A stretch of DNA of 64,000 nucleotides, taken from NCBI GenBank assembly GCA_037479115.1, contig JBBFLK010000003.1:62001-126000 (forward strand), in the 5' to 3' direction. This stretch comes from Anaerohalosphaeraceae bacterium. Its GTDB lineage: Bacteria > Planctomycetota > Phycisphaerae > Sedimentisphaerales > Anaerohalosphaeraceae. Made by a program: the position numbers and the translations under genes. The first letter of the stretch is position 1, and each line of letters starts with the position of its first letter. Positions 8,896 through 17,116 of the stretch are shown here, in pieces. A model generated the notes under the pieces. That model was not told where the DNA came from, searched no databases, and saw only the letters and a program-made list of their open reading frames with translations.

Positions 8896-9037
8896 AAATT
8901 TATCCCATCTTAAACAGTTGCCTTTTTGTTCCTGTCGGGCAGGATTGTAGCGGCTGTTTTGCCGGCTGGCAAACGAAAAAGACCAAATGCCTCCGGACAG
9001 CCGCCGGCGCTCAGCGGAAAAACTCAGTGAAGGAAAC

Positions 9038-9108
9038 AGCCCCGGCGGCAGCCCGGGGAGAGGAGATGGGGTTTTCATTCTCTTTTCCCCGCCCTGGCGG
9101 GCGGGGCT
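9038..9108. repeat. Two-hairpin intergenic repeat, copy 1
   Basis: AGCCCCGG...CCCGGGG hairpin, then the shared block GGGTTTTCATTCTCTTTT, then a second GC hairpin CCCCGCCC-tggc-GGGCGGGG. About 71 bp. The same order of parts recurs at 9238-9313 with small indels, so this is a dispersed REP/MITE-like element rather than chance symmetry. Confidence 0.7.
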
Positions 9109-9237
9109 ATTCGATGCTGCCCGCCTTTCTCCTTCGCTGAAGCTTCGGAGAACAAGTCGCGGCAATGACGGGGGTCTGCGCGGCAATGACGGAGGCCTTC
9201 ATGGGAATGGGGGATACGAGGGGATAACGTGGAAAAT

Positions 9238-9313
9238 AGCCCCGGGCGATAAGCCCGGGGAAGATGGGGATAGGGTTTTCATTCTCTTTTTCCCCGCCCT
9301 TGCGGGCGGGGCT
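9238..9313. repeat. Two-hairpin intergenic repeat, copy 2
   Basis: Begins with AGCCCCGGGCGATAAGC and CCCGGGG, passes through GGGTTTTCATTCTCTTTT and ends with CCCCGCCC-ttgc-GGGCGGGG followed by a T-rich run at 9314-9320. Because of that run, this copy could act as a terminator on the plus strand. Confidence 0.7.
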
Positions 9314-9352
9314 GTTTTTTACCGTCCGGCCTTCCTCCCCTTTGCTTTTTTT

Positions 9353-9408
9353 TAATCTGTGTAATCTGTGAAATCTGTGGTTATAAACTTGTTGTGAAAT
9401 CTGTGGTT
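9353..9408. repeat. AATCTGTG-type short tandem repeat overlapping the thiE 3' end
   Basis: AATCTGTGTAATCTGTGAAA and CTGTGGTTATAAAC are followed by a second GTGAAATCTGTGGTTTC. The second unit lies inside the thiE reading frame and supplies its last residues. Similar AATCTGTG strings are common intergenic repeats in diverse bacterial genomes; their origin is unclear. Confidence 0.6.
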
Positions 9409-10460
9409 TCCCTTCCATTCTTCAGGAGCGATTTAAATTGTCGGCAGGCGGCCAGCGGGTCGGGTGCGGCGCAGACGGCGGACGAGAGGGCGACGGCGCG
9501 GACGCCGATTTGCAGCAGGCCGGGCAGGTTGTCGAGCGTGATGCCGCCGATGGCGACGTGGGCGACGGAGGTATCCTTCAGGATGGCTAGGGCTCGGCGG
9601 ATATAGTCCGGCCCGGCGGGGGTCAGCTGGGGCTTGGTGGGGCTGGGAAAGCAGGGGCCGATGCCGACATAGTCAGCGCCGGCGTCAACGGCTTGGCGAA
9701 CCTCCTCTTCGCTGTGGGCGGTCAGGCCGATGAGAGCGGGTTTGAGGAAGAGCTTGCGGGCCTGAGGGGCCGGCAGGTCCTCGATGCCCAGATGGACGCC
9801 ATCGGCCTCTGCGGCGGCGGCGATGTCCGCACGGTCATTGATGATGCTGATGCAGCCGTGTGAGCGGCAGAGAGCGGCAAATTGTTCGGCCAGTCGAAAG
9901 AGCCGCGCGTCGGGGATGTCTTCGGCGCGAAGCTGAAGGGCGTCGACCCCGCCCTGCAGGCACAGCTCGGCCAATTCGAGCGTGCGGCTGTCGGGCAGGT
10001 CTTTGCGGGCCGGGATAAGCACATACAGCCGCACGTCGCGGAATCGCACCGCAGGCAGACGTCCGAGAACATCTTTTTCGAGCGTATAGACGTCAAATCG
10101 GATTTGTTCGAGCGGGCCGGCGATATCCGGACAGGCCAGCTGCGCCGTTTCAGTCAGGACCCGCAGGGCTTCCGAGGCACGTTTGGCGGCGGCCAGAAAG
10201 ACATCGGTGAACGTGCGGCGCTGCTGGGGGGATTCGATTTGCAGGGTCCGGCCGACATCGTTTTGGCTGTCGCGCTGGGCGAGCAGTTTTTCGGTATCCA
10301 GCCGGGCGATTTGTGCGCAGAGGTGGTGTCGCATCTGTTTGGCTCGGGCGGACAGGGCCGAATCGTCCAGCACAAACCGGCAGAACTCCTCCATCGTGCG
10401 GAGGGCCTCCCTCGCACGATTGAAATCGGCGTCGATGATTCGATAGATTCGTCGCTCCAT
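9381..10460 (-). CDS. thiE: ThiD2-ThiE fusion: HMP-P kinase-like domain plus thiamine-phosphate synthase
   Basis: A 359-residue two-domain protein. Residues 1 to about 135 (IYRIIDADFNRAREALRTME onwards) match the ThiD2 family, described as a monofunctional hydroxymethylpyrimidine-phosphate kinase. Residues from about 145 are a TIM-barrel ThiE (LQLRAEDI, SIINDRADIAAAAEADGVHLG, YVGIGPCFPSPTKP, AIGGI). ThiE couples HMP-PP to thiazole phosphate to give thiamine phosphate, so one polypeptide may carry both late steps. The last 11 residues (GRETTDFTTSL) are encoded by the AATCTGTG repeat and are not ThiE-like. No TPP riboswitch is evident upstream. Confidence 0.9.
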   Translation of the reverse strand: MERRIYRIIDADFNRAREALRTMEEFCRFVLDDSALSARAKQMRHHLCAQIARLDTEKLLAQRDSQNDVGRTLQIESPQQRRTFTDVFLAAAKRASEALRVLTETAQLACPDIAGPLEQIRFDVYTLEKDVLGRLPAVRFRDVRLYVLIPARKDLPDSRTLELAELCLQGGVDALQLRAEDIPDARLFRLAEQFAALCRSHGCISIINDRADIAAAAEADGVHLGIEDLPAPQARKLFLKPALIGLTAHSEEEVRQAVDAGADYVGIGPCFPSPTKPQLTPAGPDYIRRALAILKDTSVAHVAIGGITLDNLPGLLQIGVRAVALSSAVCAAPDPLAACRQFKSLLKNGRETTDFTTSL

Positions 10461-10517
10461 AGGAATTGTGATTATACGCAGTCGAAAAACGCGGATAAAG
10501 CGGAAATTTCAACCCGT

Positions 10518-11093
10518 TCAGGAGGACAGGAGGTGTTCGAAGAGGATTTTGAGGCCGATGCCGATGAGAATCAGACCGCCGGCCAGCTCGATTTGTGTTT
10601 CAAAGAAGCGTCCGATGCGTTTGCCGATTTCCCAGCCGAGCAGGGAAATGACGAAGGTAATCAGGCCGATCAGCAGGACGGCGGAGAAAATGTGTTCCGT
10701 CACCAGTGAGAGCGTCAGTCCCACGGCGAGGGCATCGATGCTCGTGGCGACGCTCAAAGCCAGCAGGACGATAAGATTGGACGGGTCGGACGGGGTTCTT
10801 TCTGCTTTTTCGATTTTGAGGGATTCAATCGCCATTTTTCCGCCGATGAAGGTCAGCAGGCCGAAGGCCAGCCAGTGATCGAAGGGCTGAATGTGGGTCT
10901 GGAGTCCTTTGCCCGCCGCCCAGCCCAGCAGCGGCATCAGGGACTGAAAGGCCCCGAAGAAAACGGCCATCCGGATGCCGTGGCGGATATGCAGGTGGCG
11001 AAAGACCGAGCCGCTGACAATCGAAACGGCAAAAGCATCCATTGCCAGGGCGACGGCAATGGCGGCAATCGTAAAAAATTCACAGCAGTTCAC
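10518..11093 (-). CDS. mntP: MntP-type manganese efflux pump
   Basis: A 191-residue integral inner-membrane protein with six predicted helices. It shows the MntP/YebN signature acidic residues in membrane segments (ALAMDAFAVSI near the N-terminus and ATSIDALAVGLTLS in the second half) and the VFFGAFQSLMPLLGW segment. The family exports Mn2+. Its start overlaps the stop of the metallophosphoesterase gene by 4 bp, so it is translationally coupled. A yybP-ykoY manganese riboswitch, often found before mntP, is not seen. Confidence 0.9.
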   Translation of the reverse strand: MNCCEFFTIAAIAVALAMDAFAVSIVSGSVFRHLHIRHGIRMAVFFGAFQSLMPLLGWAAGKGLQTHIQPFDHWLAFGLLTFIGGKMAIESLKIEKAERTPSDPSNLIVLLALSVATSIDALAVGLTLSLVTEHIFSAVLLIGLITFVISLLGWEIGKRIGRFFETQIELAGGLILIGIGLKILFEHLLSS

Positions 11094-12079
11094 GGGACAG
11101 ACTTCCTTTGAAGGGGTTCGAATGTTTTTATCGCCGGATTTGAATTCTCGGGGACGATGTCAAAGACGGTGATTTCCGGCGGGGCTAAAAAGCGGATGCG
11201 CGGTGCCCAGCCGCCGGTCATTCCAATCCCGCGATTTATATAGATAGAGAAACGACCTTTGCGGTACAGACCGGCTTCGTAAGTTTTCCCGTGGATGGAC
11301 TGGGTCACGAGAGCCCCCCAGAGCGGCAGGGCAATTTGTCCGCCGTGGGTATGGCCGCACAGGTACAAATCGACCGGTGTTTTCTCCAGATAGTCCACCA
11401 GGTCGGTGTTGTGGAAGAGCAGGATGTTAAACAGGTCGGGCCGAAGATGCCGAAGGGCCTCCCAGCTGCGGCGGCCTTCGGCGTGGTCGATTCCGCACAG
11501 ACCGAAGGATTGGCCGTCTTTTTCGAGAATCCGCACATCCATCGACAGCTCGACGAAACCGGTGTTTTCAAACAGCGGGACTTGCGGGAAGAGCCGGTTG
11601 TCCACATTGCCGCGGACGGCGAACTTGCCCAGCGGGGCCTGAATGGCCGAAAGCGTTTGCTGCAGCAGCGGCAGGGCCCGGATGTCATTGAGGGCATCGC
11701 CGGTAAAAACCACCACGTCGGGGTTGAGTCGGTTGACTGCCTCCGGCAGCTGGGGCTCCAGCCGCGGTTTGCGGTCGCAGTGCAGGTCGGAAATCTGCAC
11801 GATGCGGATGGAGGTGCCGTGCAGCTTCGAGGTCGGAATGGTGATGAAGGTGGTTTGGAGCCGGTAGGGCTCGATAAAGAATCCCCACAGGATGCACAGC
11901 AGGCCGATGAGGGTCAAAAGGTGCAGGAAGATGATGCGGCGGCGGGTGAGAAATCGAGGCGGGCTCAGACGGCGAAGCCGACAGGTCAGAAGGAGGATTT
12001 CCAGACCGAAGATGCAGACGGCGGCGGAAATAAACAGAAAGGCCGGAATTTTGCAGACAAGGAAGTATTTGAACGTCAT
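11090..12079 (-). CDS. Membrane-anchored metallophosphoesterase (YkuE/YaeI-like)
   Basis: A 329-residue protein with two N-terminal hydrophobic segments (about residues 7-30 and 48-68) and a calcineurin-type dimetal phosphoesterase domain: ISDLH, FTGDALND, GNVDN, and the C-terminal GHTHGGQI. The YkuE/YaeI group acts near the membrane; the substrate here is not known. The start MTFKYFLV overlaps the DUF1638 stop as ATGA, which decides against the open frame that continues 219 codons upstream through the DUF1638 gene. Confidence 0.88.
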   Translation of the reverse strand: MTFKYFLVCKIPAFLFISAAVCIFGLEILLLTCRLRRLSPPRFLTRRRIIFLHLLTLIGLLCILWGFFIEPYRLQTTFITIPTSKLHGTSIRIVQISDLHCDRKPRLEPQLPEAVNRLNPDVVVFTGDALNDIRALPLLQQTLSAIQAPLGKFAVRGNVDNRLFPQVPLFENTGFVELSMDVRILEKDGQSFGLCGIDHAEGRRSWEALRHLRPDLFNILLFHNTDLVDYLEKTPVDLYLCGHTHGGQIALPLWGALVTQSIHGKTYEAGLYRKGRFSIYINRGIGMTGGWAPRIRFLAPPEITVFDIVPENSNPAIKTFEPLQRKSVP

Positions 12080-12789
12080 GGCTGGGTTTCTCTCAGGCAA
12101 AGTCCGGAAAGGTCCTCCGGGACCGGTTGGTTGGGATTTAAAACGAGAAAGTCCTCCGGATTCCACGGGCCGTTCAGGAGCCGGCAGAGCCAGTCGGGGC
12201 TGCCTTGGATTTCGGTATAGTTCCAGCCCAGATAGGCGGCACAATCCTGAACCATTCGGCGGTCTTGGGGGCTGTCCGGCAGGTTCCAGCTGATATAGAC
12301 GGCCTGTTTGTATTTTTTTCGCCAGGCCGTTTCGGTTTGGAGGAGGTAGTCGGCGTTGTCCGGTCCGTAGAGGGCGGTGTATTCTTCCAGCCGACGGCGG
12401 TCGTTCTGGGCGGAGGGGACAGGGGCCTCCCGAAGCCAGCCGGCACTGAAAAAGTAAGAGCCGGGGTATTCCCGGACATATTGTTCGTGGGTCTCTCGCG
12501 AGCCGAAGAGCAGGCTGATGCAGTCGTGGGCGCGGGGGATAACCAGGGTCCGACGACAGTGAAGGCCGCGAAGGGCCCCGCCGCACAGGCCGTAGGCCAG
12601 CAGGACCGCATCCGCATCCGGAACGGTGTCCAGTTTTTTCTGGAGTTGGGTCCGCAGCTCCTCCGGAGTGTTGTGGAGCCCCTGCTGCATCCAATCGACC
12701 GTCAGCGAGTTTTGAGACGGCTGTTTGGTCAGGCAAAACTCGATTTCAGGTTTCAGGGCTTTACAGGCAATTGCGTAATAATGAGCCAT
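12076..12789 (-). CDS. DUF1638 domain protein
   Basis: A 237-residue protein with the DUF1638 hallmark region ADAVLLAYGLCGGALRGL and PRAHDCISLLFGS, including conserved Cys and His residues that suggest metal or cofactor binding. The function of the family is not established; in other genomes DUF1638 genes often lie near corrinoid-protein genes, but none is visible here. The first gene of a three-gene unit with the phosphoesterase and mntP. The start at MAHYYAIACKAL is taken from the conserved N-terminus; the frame is open upstream into the hairpin region. Confidence 0.82.
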   Translation of the reverse strand: MAHYYAIACKALKPEIEFCLTKQPSQNSLTVDWMQQGLHNTPEELRTQLQKKLDTVPDADAVLLAYGLCGGALRGLHCRRTLVIPRAHDCISLLFGSRETHEQYVREYPGSYFFSAGWLREAPVPSAQNDRRRLEEYTALYGPDNADYLLQTETAWRKKYKQAVYISWNLPDSPQDRRMVQDCAAYLGWNYTEIQGSPDWLCRLLNGPWNPEDFLVLNPNQPVPEDLSGLCLRETQP

Positions 12790-12844
12790 AAGACGCGTTA
12801 TTGTAAAAGAAAAGGAATTTTTGAAAAGGGCTAATTGAGGGCAG

Positions 12845-12927
12845 AAAAAAACCGCCTGCGGAGAAGGAGGACCAGGCCGGGGAGGCCTGGCAGGGCTAAC
12901 CGCAGGCGGCAGAAGGAGCATTTGAAT
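12845..12927 (-). ncRNA. Candidate small RNA or leader attenuator before the DUF1638 operon
   Basis: On the minus strand, about 7 nt after a good promoter, the transcript would fold as an outer 10-bp stem (CCGCCTGCGG at 12900-12909 with CCGCAGGCGG at 12852-12861, perfect) enclosing an inner 7-bp stem (CCAGGCC/GGCCTGG, 12872-12890). The outer stem is followed directly by seven U (12845-12851). That is a Rho-independent terminator 55 nt before the DUF1638 start. It is either a free-standing RNA of about 83 nt or a conditional terminator for the operon. No Rfam family is recognised by eye. Confidence 0.5.
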
Positions 12928-12933
12928 ACACTT

Positions 12934-12962
12934 ATTATGGCATAATCGTTTGTAATTGTCAA
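12934..12962 (-). promoter_or_regulatory. Promoter for the candidate small RNA / DUF1638-mntP unit
   Basis: Minus strand TTGACA, 17-bp spacer, CATAAT. The best promoter match in the 338-bp region, pointing into the hairpin-U7 structure. Confidence 0.65.
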
Positions 12963-13127
12963 GAGAGGGAAATAAAAGAAGGAAAAACAAACAAGACATA
13001 CTCTGTCTGTTAGGTAAAATAAGAAGCTCTTGTTCGGAAATAAAAAGGTTTTTAGGAAACAAATCCGGACTGGAAATCATAGAGCGGATATAGTATGTTT
13101 CAAAAGCAGCCGTCTTGCAGGTGAGAT

Positions 13128-14990
13128 ATGGCGGAACAGAAAAAAGATAAGAAACCGATTCGAATCTTGGGGATTTCGGCGTTTTACCATGACAGTGCGG
13201 CGGCGCTGGTGGTGGACGGACGCATTGCGGCTGCTGCGCAGGAGGAGCGCTTCACGCGGAAAAAGCACGACCACAACTTTCCGATAAATGCAGTCCATTA
13301 TTGCCTGAAAGAAGAAGGTATTGACGCCTCGCAGCTGGATTATGTGGTTTTTTATGAGAAGCCGCTGGTTCGGTTCGAGCGGATTTTGGAGACCTATATT
13401 GCCTATGCCCCGCGTGGATTTAAGCAGTTTTTGATGAGCATTCCTCTGTGGCTGAAGCAGAAACTGCATCTGCCGCGGGAGATGGACCGAGCCCTGAACT
13501 TCCAATACAAGGGCCGGTATCTTTTCTGCGAGCATCACGAATCGCATGCGGCCAGTGCGTTTTTCCCCTCGCCGTTCGAGGAGGCGGTGATTTTGACGAT
13601 GGACGGTGTAGGGGAGTGGGCGACGGCGAGCATCGGTGCCGGACGCGGCAATCAGATTGAGATGTTGTATGAGCTGCGGTTTCCGCACTCGCTGGGGTTG
13701 CTGTATTCGGCCTTTACCTATTTTACCGGTTTTCGGGTTAATTCGGGGGAATACAAGTTGATGGGGCTGGCGCCGTATGGCAGGCCGATTTATTATGACA
13801 AAATCATGTCCGAAATGCTGGATTTGAAGGAGGACGGTTCGTTCCGGCTGAATCTGGATTATTTTGCCTATTGTTATTCGGATGTGATGGTCAGCCCGAA
13901 ATTTGAGGAGATGTTCGGCGGGCCGCGACGCAAGCCGGAAACGCAGATTACCCAGCGGGAGATGGATATTGCGGCCTCAATTCAAAAGGTGACGGAAGAG
14001 ATTATGCTGCGGATGAGCCGGTATGCACACCGGCAGACGGGAATGAAGAATCTGGTGCTGGCCGGCGGGGTGGCGCTGAATTGTGTGGGCAACGGGCGGA
14101 TTTTGCGGGAGGGGCCGTTTGAGCATATCTGGATTCAGCCGGCGGCGGGAGATGCAGGCGGGGCGCTGGGGGCGGCGCTGTTTGTATGGCATCAATTGCT
14201 GGAAAATCCGCGAAAGCCCGTCCCGCAGGATATGCAGAACGGCTCGCTTCTGGGGCCGGCCTTTACAACGGAGGAAATCAAGGCCTATCTGGATTCGCAG
14301 GGGGCGGTTTACGAAGTTTACGAAAAGGAATCGGATTTGCTGGAGGTGGTTTCGGATGCCCTGATTGACCAGAAAGTGGTCGGCTGGTTTCAGGGGCGGA
14401 TGGAGTTCGGGCCGCGGGCACTGGGCTCGCGAAGCATCCTGGGCGATGCCCGGAATGAGCAGATGCAGTCAAAGATGAATCTGAAGATTAAATTCCGCGA
14501 ATCCTTCCGGCCGTTTGCCCCCAGTGTCCTGGCGGAGCGGGCGTCGGAGTATTTCGGGCTGGGCGACGGGTGCAGCAGTCCGTATATGCTGCTGGTAGCA
14601 CCGGTGCGGGAGGAAAAGCGGATTGCGGCGGAAAAGACGGATGGGCTGTTTGGGCTGGATTTGCTGAAGGTGCGCCGCAGCTGTGTCCCGGGGATTACCC
14701 ATGTGGATTATTCGGCCCGCATTCAAACGGTGGATGCCGAGCGGCACGGACGGTATTATCGGCTGCTGAAGCGGTTTGAGGAAAAAACGGGCTGCCCGCT
14801 GGTGATTAATACGAGCTTCAATGTGCGGGGTGAGCCGATTGTCTGTACGCCGGAGAATGCGTACCGGTGTTTTATGGCAACGAATATGGATATGCTGGTG
14901 ATGGAAAATGTGGTGCTGCGAAAGGAACGGCAGCCGCAGGCCAAGTCCTACGAGGTCGATGAATATCTGGCAAAGTTTGCTTTGGATTGA
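13128..14990 (+). CDS. NodU/CmcH/TobZ-family carbamoyltransferase
   Basis: Family members transfer a carbamoyl group from carbamoyl phosphate, via carbamoyl-adenylate, to a sugar or other hydroxyl. The 620-residue protein has an N-terminal Kae1-like domain with LGISAFYHDSAAALV, QEERFTRKKHD and the metal-site region HHESHAASAF. The C-terminal YrdC-like half has WFQGRMEFGPRALGSRSIL, FRESFRPFAPSV and INTSFNVRGEPIV. The first gene of a five-gene plus-strand cassette with gaps of 18, 24 and 14 bp, then a 4-bp overlap. The substrate is unknown; an envelope or extracellular glycan is likely from the neighbours. Confidence 0.93.
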   Translation: MAEQKKDKKPIRILGISAFYHDSAAALVVDGRIAAAAQEERFTRKKHDHNFPINAVHYCLKEEGIDASQLDYVVFYEKPLVRFERILETYIAYAPRGFKQFLMSIPLWLKQKLHLPREMDRALNFQYKGRYLFCEHHESHAASAFFPSPFEEAVILTMDGVGEWATASIGAGRGNQIEMLYELRFPHSLGLLYSAFTYFTGFRVNSGEYKLMGLAPYGRPIYYDKIMSEMLDLKEDGSFRLNLDYFAYCYSDVMVSPKFEEMFGGPRRKPETQITQREMDIAASIQKVTEEIMLRMSRYAHRQTGMKNLVLAGGVALNCVGNGRILREGPFEHIWIQPAAGDAGGALGAALFVWHQLLENPRKPVPQDMQNGSLLGPAFTTEEIKAYLDSQGAVYEVYEKESDLLEVVSDALIDQKVVGWFQGRMEFGPRALGSRSILGDARNEQMQSKMNLKIKFRESFRPFAPSVLAERASEYFGLGDGCSSPYMLLVAPVREEKRIAAEKTDGLFGLDLLKVRRSCVPGITHVDYSARIQTVDAERHGRYYRLLKRFEEKTGCPLVINTSFNVRGEPIVCTPENAYRCFMATNMDMLVMENVVLRKERQPQAKSYEVDEYLAKFALD

Positions 14991-15008
14991 GCGGAAGGAT
15001 ACGCGGCA

Positions 15009-15428
15009 ATGGCGATGATGGAATTCAACTGGAAGCCGTCGGACAAGACGCTGCGGCAGTTCGGCTTCGGGTGTCTGGTGATGCTGCCGGTGCTCGGATA
15101 TCTGCTGCATTGGCGGTTTGGACTGCCTGCGAAGGCGGCCTGGGGAATGGCAGCAGCGGGGGTGCTGCTGTTTGCAGCCGGGTTGAGTGTGCCCAAAGCG
15201 GTTTGGCCGTTTTATGTCCTGCTGACGGCGGTCGGCTTTCCAATCGGCTGGCTGATCAGTCATACGGTGATGATTCTGTTTTATTTCGGGATTCTGACCC
15301 CGATTGGGCTGGTGTTTCGGCTGATGGGACGGGATGTGCTGCACCGCCGATGGGACAAACAGGCCGAGACATACTGGGTGCGGTGTACGCATTCGGTTTC
15401 AGCCCGCCGCTATTTTCGCCAGTTTTAA
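15009..15428 (+). CDS. SxtJ-like small membrane protein
   Basis: A 139-residue protein with three to four hydrophobic segments (about residues 18-36, 43-60, 63-80 and 82-100) and a basic C-terminus. Length, topology, N-terminal LRQFG and position right after a carbamoyltransferase match the SxtJ family, named from the saxitoxin cluster but widespread beside NodU-type carbamoyltransferases. No biochemical role is established. Assignment rests on pattern and context. Confidence 0.7.
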   Translation: MAMMEFNWKPSDKTLRQFGFGCLVMLPVLGYLLHWRFGLPAKAAWGMAAAGVLLFAAGLSVPKAVWPFYVLLTAVGFPIGWLISHTVMILFYFGILTPIGLVFRLMGRDVLHRRWDKQAETYWVRCTHSVSARRYFRQF

Positions 15429-15452
15429 CAGGACGATTTCGGAAGGTATTTT

Positions 15453-15662
15453 ATGACAGAGTCCAGCGGTTCGTCGGTACGCAGAGAGTTTGAGGAGCAG
15501 GCTCGGCAGGGCCGAACCACGCTTTTGGCGGAGTTTCTTGATTTTCTCAAGCACAACAAAAAATGGTGGCTTCTGCCGATTCTGCTGATGCTGCTTCTGT
15601 TGGGGCTGATTGTTCTGCTGAGCGGCACGGCCGTGGCGCCGTTTTTGTATCCGCTCTTTTAG
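15453..15662 (+). CDS. DUF5989 single-pass membrane protein
   Basis: A 69-residue protein: an amphipathic, charged N-terminal half (EFLDFLKHNKKWWLLPI) then one long hydrophobic helix and a short APFLYPLF end. The KKWWLLP-to-helix pattern and the place between SxtJ-like and SGNH genes match DUF5989. It may be a small subunit or adaptor of a membrane complex formed with its neighbours (inference). Confidence 0.75.
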   Translation: MTESSGSSVRREFEEQARQGRTTLLAEFLDFLKHNKKWWLLPILLMLLLLGLIVLLSGTAVAPFLYPLF

Positions 15663-15676
15663 GAGGCGGAGGCAGG

Positions 15677-17116
15677 ATGAACAAGCCGACCCTGTCGAGA
15701 TTCTTTTGGACGGCGGTGATTGCGGGGGGACTGGCGGTTCTGTATTTAAAGCCGGTGCCGCTGGCCTACTGGGTGGCACAGCATCGGGAGGTTCTGCTGG
15801 GCTGCTACAGTGTGGGGCAGGTGACGGCGCAGCTGATTTTGACACCTGTCTGTCTTTGGCTGCTGTGGGGGATTTGGATGAGCAAAGCCAAGGACTCAAC
15901 CCAGCGTCGGCAGGATGCTTTTAAGACAATTACCGTTGTTCTTTCCATTCTTCTCTGTGTGGTATTTGCGGATGTTCTGCTGCGGATTGTGCAGCGAAGT
16001 TCGTATCAGAAGCTCGGGGCCAGCTATCATCGTCCGCCGCACCAGCGGATTGAGGGGGTGTTCGAGGATGAGCCGGTCTCGGCCTTTACCTATCCGAATG
16101 CCCCGAGCGGCTATCCTCCCGTGCGCTATGTGTTCTCCACAGACGTTCGAGGGTTCCGCAATCCCGCTTCGATAGACAAGGCGGATGTAGTGGTGCTGGG
16201 CGATTCGTTTGCAGAAGGGTCGAGTGTCTCGGATGAGCAGGCCTGGCCGGTGCTGCTGGGGAAAGCGACGGGCAAAACGGTGTATAATCTGGGGATGTCC
16301 GGCACGAGTGCGGCGGGGTATCTGGAGGTTCTCGAACGGTTCGGACTGGGGCTGAAACCCCGGTGGGTGCTGTGTCTTTTGTACGAGGGCAATGATTTTC
16401 GGGACAGCAATTTCCAGCGGGACGAAAGGCCCGGGCGGGTCTCTTTGGGGGATGTGATTTTCAAGGGCTCGCCGCTGCGCCGGCGGATTCAGACGTTTTT
16501 GATTCGGACACTGGGGCCGGTGGGGAGCCGGCGGTTTTGGGATGCACCGGAAAAGCTCAATCAGCCCTCTCACCCGATGTATCCGGTGGCGTGGCTGCCG
16601 CTGGAAGTGCCGGCCGGTTCCGGGCATTTTTATTCGTTTGAACTCAAGCGGGTGCTGGACCATTGGGTGCGTCCGGAGCAGTTTGAGCGGTCGTCTGCAT
16701 TTGAGCACACGCGAACGGCTCTGCGGCGAATGAAGGAACTCTGTTCCGCTCAGGGAGCGGAATTGGTGGTGGTGTACGCGCCGGATAAGCCGCACGTGCT
16801 TTTGCAGAGTGTCAGGGAGCGGCTTTGTGCAGAACAGGTGCGGGCGTTTTTGGCCCTGAAGCGCAAAAACCTGCCGCCGGCGGAAACCCTGCTGGAGGAG
16901 CTTGTCCCCTCGATGGATGTCTTTGAACAGGTGGTGAAGGGGTTCTGTCAAAGCGAGGGGATTCGGTTTGTGAGCTTGACGGAGATTTTGCGGCAGAAGA
17001 TTGAAGAAGGGGTCTGGGCGTATTACACCTATGACCAGCACTGGAGTCCAGACGGGCATCGGATTGCGGCGGACTATCTGGCGGAAACAGTATTTGGTGT
17101 GAGGAAGGCGGAGTGA
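15677..17116 (+). CDS. Membrane-anchored SGNH/GDSL hydrolase with AlgX/AlgJ-like DxHW motif
   Basis: A 479-residue protein with three N-terminal hydrophobic stretches and a periplasmic SGNH domain. Visible catalytic elements: S177 in VVLGDSFAEG, the oxyanion Gly/Asn blocks (GMSG, YEGNDF) and DQHW at 453-456 with a later PDGH. The DxHW arrangement resembles the alginate acetylation proteins AlgJ/AlgX, so O-acyl transfer to or removal from a glycan is plausible. The start follows an AGGAGGCGGAGGCAGG ribosome binding region; an upstream in-frame ATG at 15563 lies inside the preceding gene. Overlaps the sulfatase start by 4 bp (GTGA). Confidence 0.8.
   Translation: MNKPTLSRFFWTAVIAGGLAVLYLKPVPLAYWVAQHREVLLGCYSVGQVTAQLILTPVCLWLLWGIWMSKAKDSTQRRQDAFKTITVVLSILLCVVFADVLLRIVQRSSYQKLGASYHRPPHQRIEGVFEDEPVSAFTYPNAPSGYPPVRYVFSTDVRGFRNPASIDKADVVVLGDSFAEGSSVSDEQAWPVLLGKATGKTVYNLGMSGTSAAGYLEVLERFGLGLKPRWVLCLLYEGNDFRDSNFQRDERPGRVSLGDVIFKGSPLRRRIQTFLIRTLGPVGSRRFWDAPEKLNQPSHPMYPVAWLPLEVPAGSGHFYSFELKRVLDHWVRPEQFERSSAFEHTRTALRRMKELCSAQGAELVVVYAPDKPHVLLQSVRERLCAEQVRAFLALKRKNLPPAETLLEELVPSMDVFEQVVKGFCQSEGIRFVSLTEILRQKIEEGVWAYYTYDQHWSPDGHRIAADYLAETVFGVRKAE

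Larger units (their letters stand above)
8896..9380. other. Repeat-filled intergenic region between DUF4954 gene and thiE
   Basis: No gene is supported. The stretch holds two copies of a two-hairpin element, a short direct repeat (GCGGCAATGACGG twice, at about 9159-9193) and an AATCTGTG-type repeat, each annotated separately. Open frames across it on both strands are by-products of the GC-rich repeats. Confidence 0.7.
12790..13127. other. Divergent intergenic region, DUF1638 unit / carbamoyltransferase cassette
   Basis: Contains the minus-strand promoter and hairpin listed separately. For the plus-strand carbamoyltransferase I see only a weak candidate (TATAGT near 13095 without a clear -35). 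No protein-coding gene is supported. Confidence 0.5.

Noticed and set aside
11094-12079. yybP-ykoY manganese riboswitch for mntP
   Set aside because: The mntP start overlaps the upstream gene and no matching structure is found before the operon.
12845-12927. Signal recognition particle (4.5S-type) RNA
   Set aside because: Length, stem-loop form and a CCAGGCC segment prompted the idea, but the conserved GGAA tetraloop and AGCA asymmetric loop are absent on both strands.
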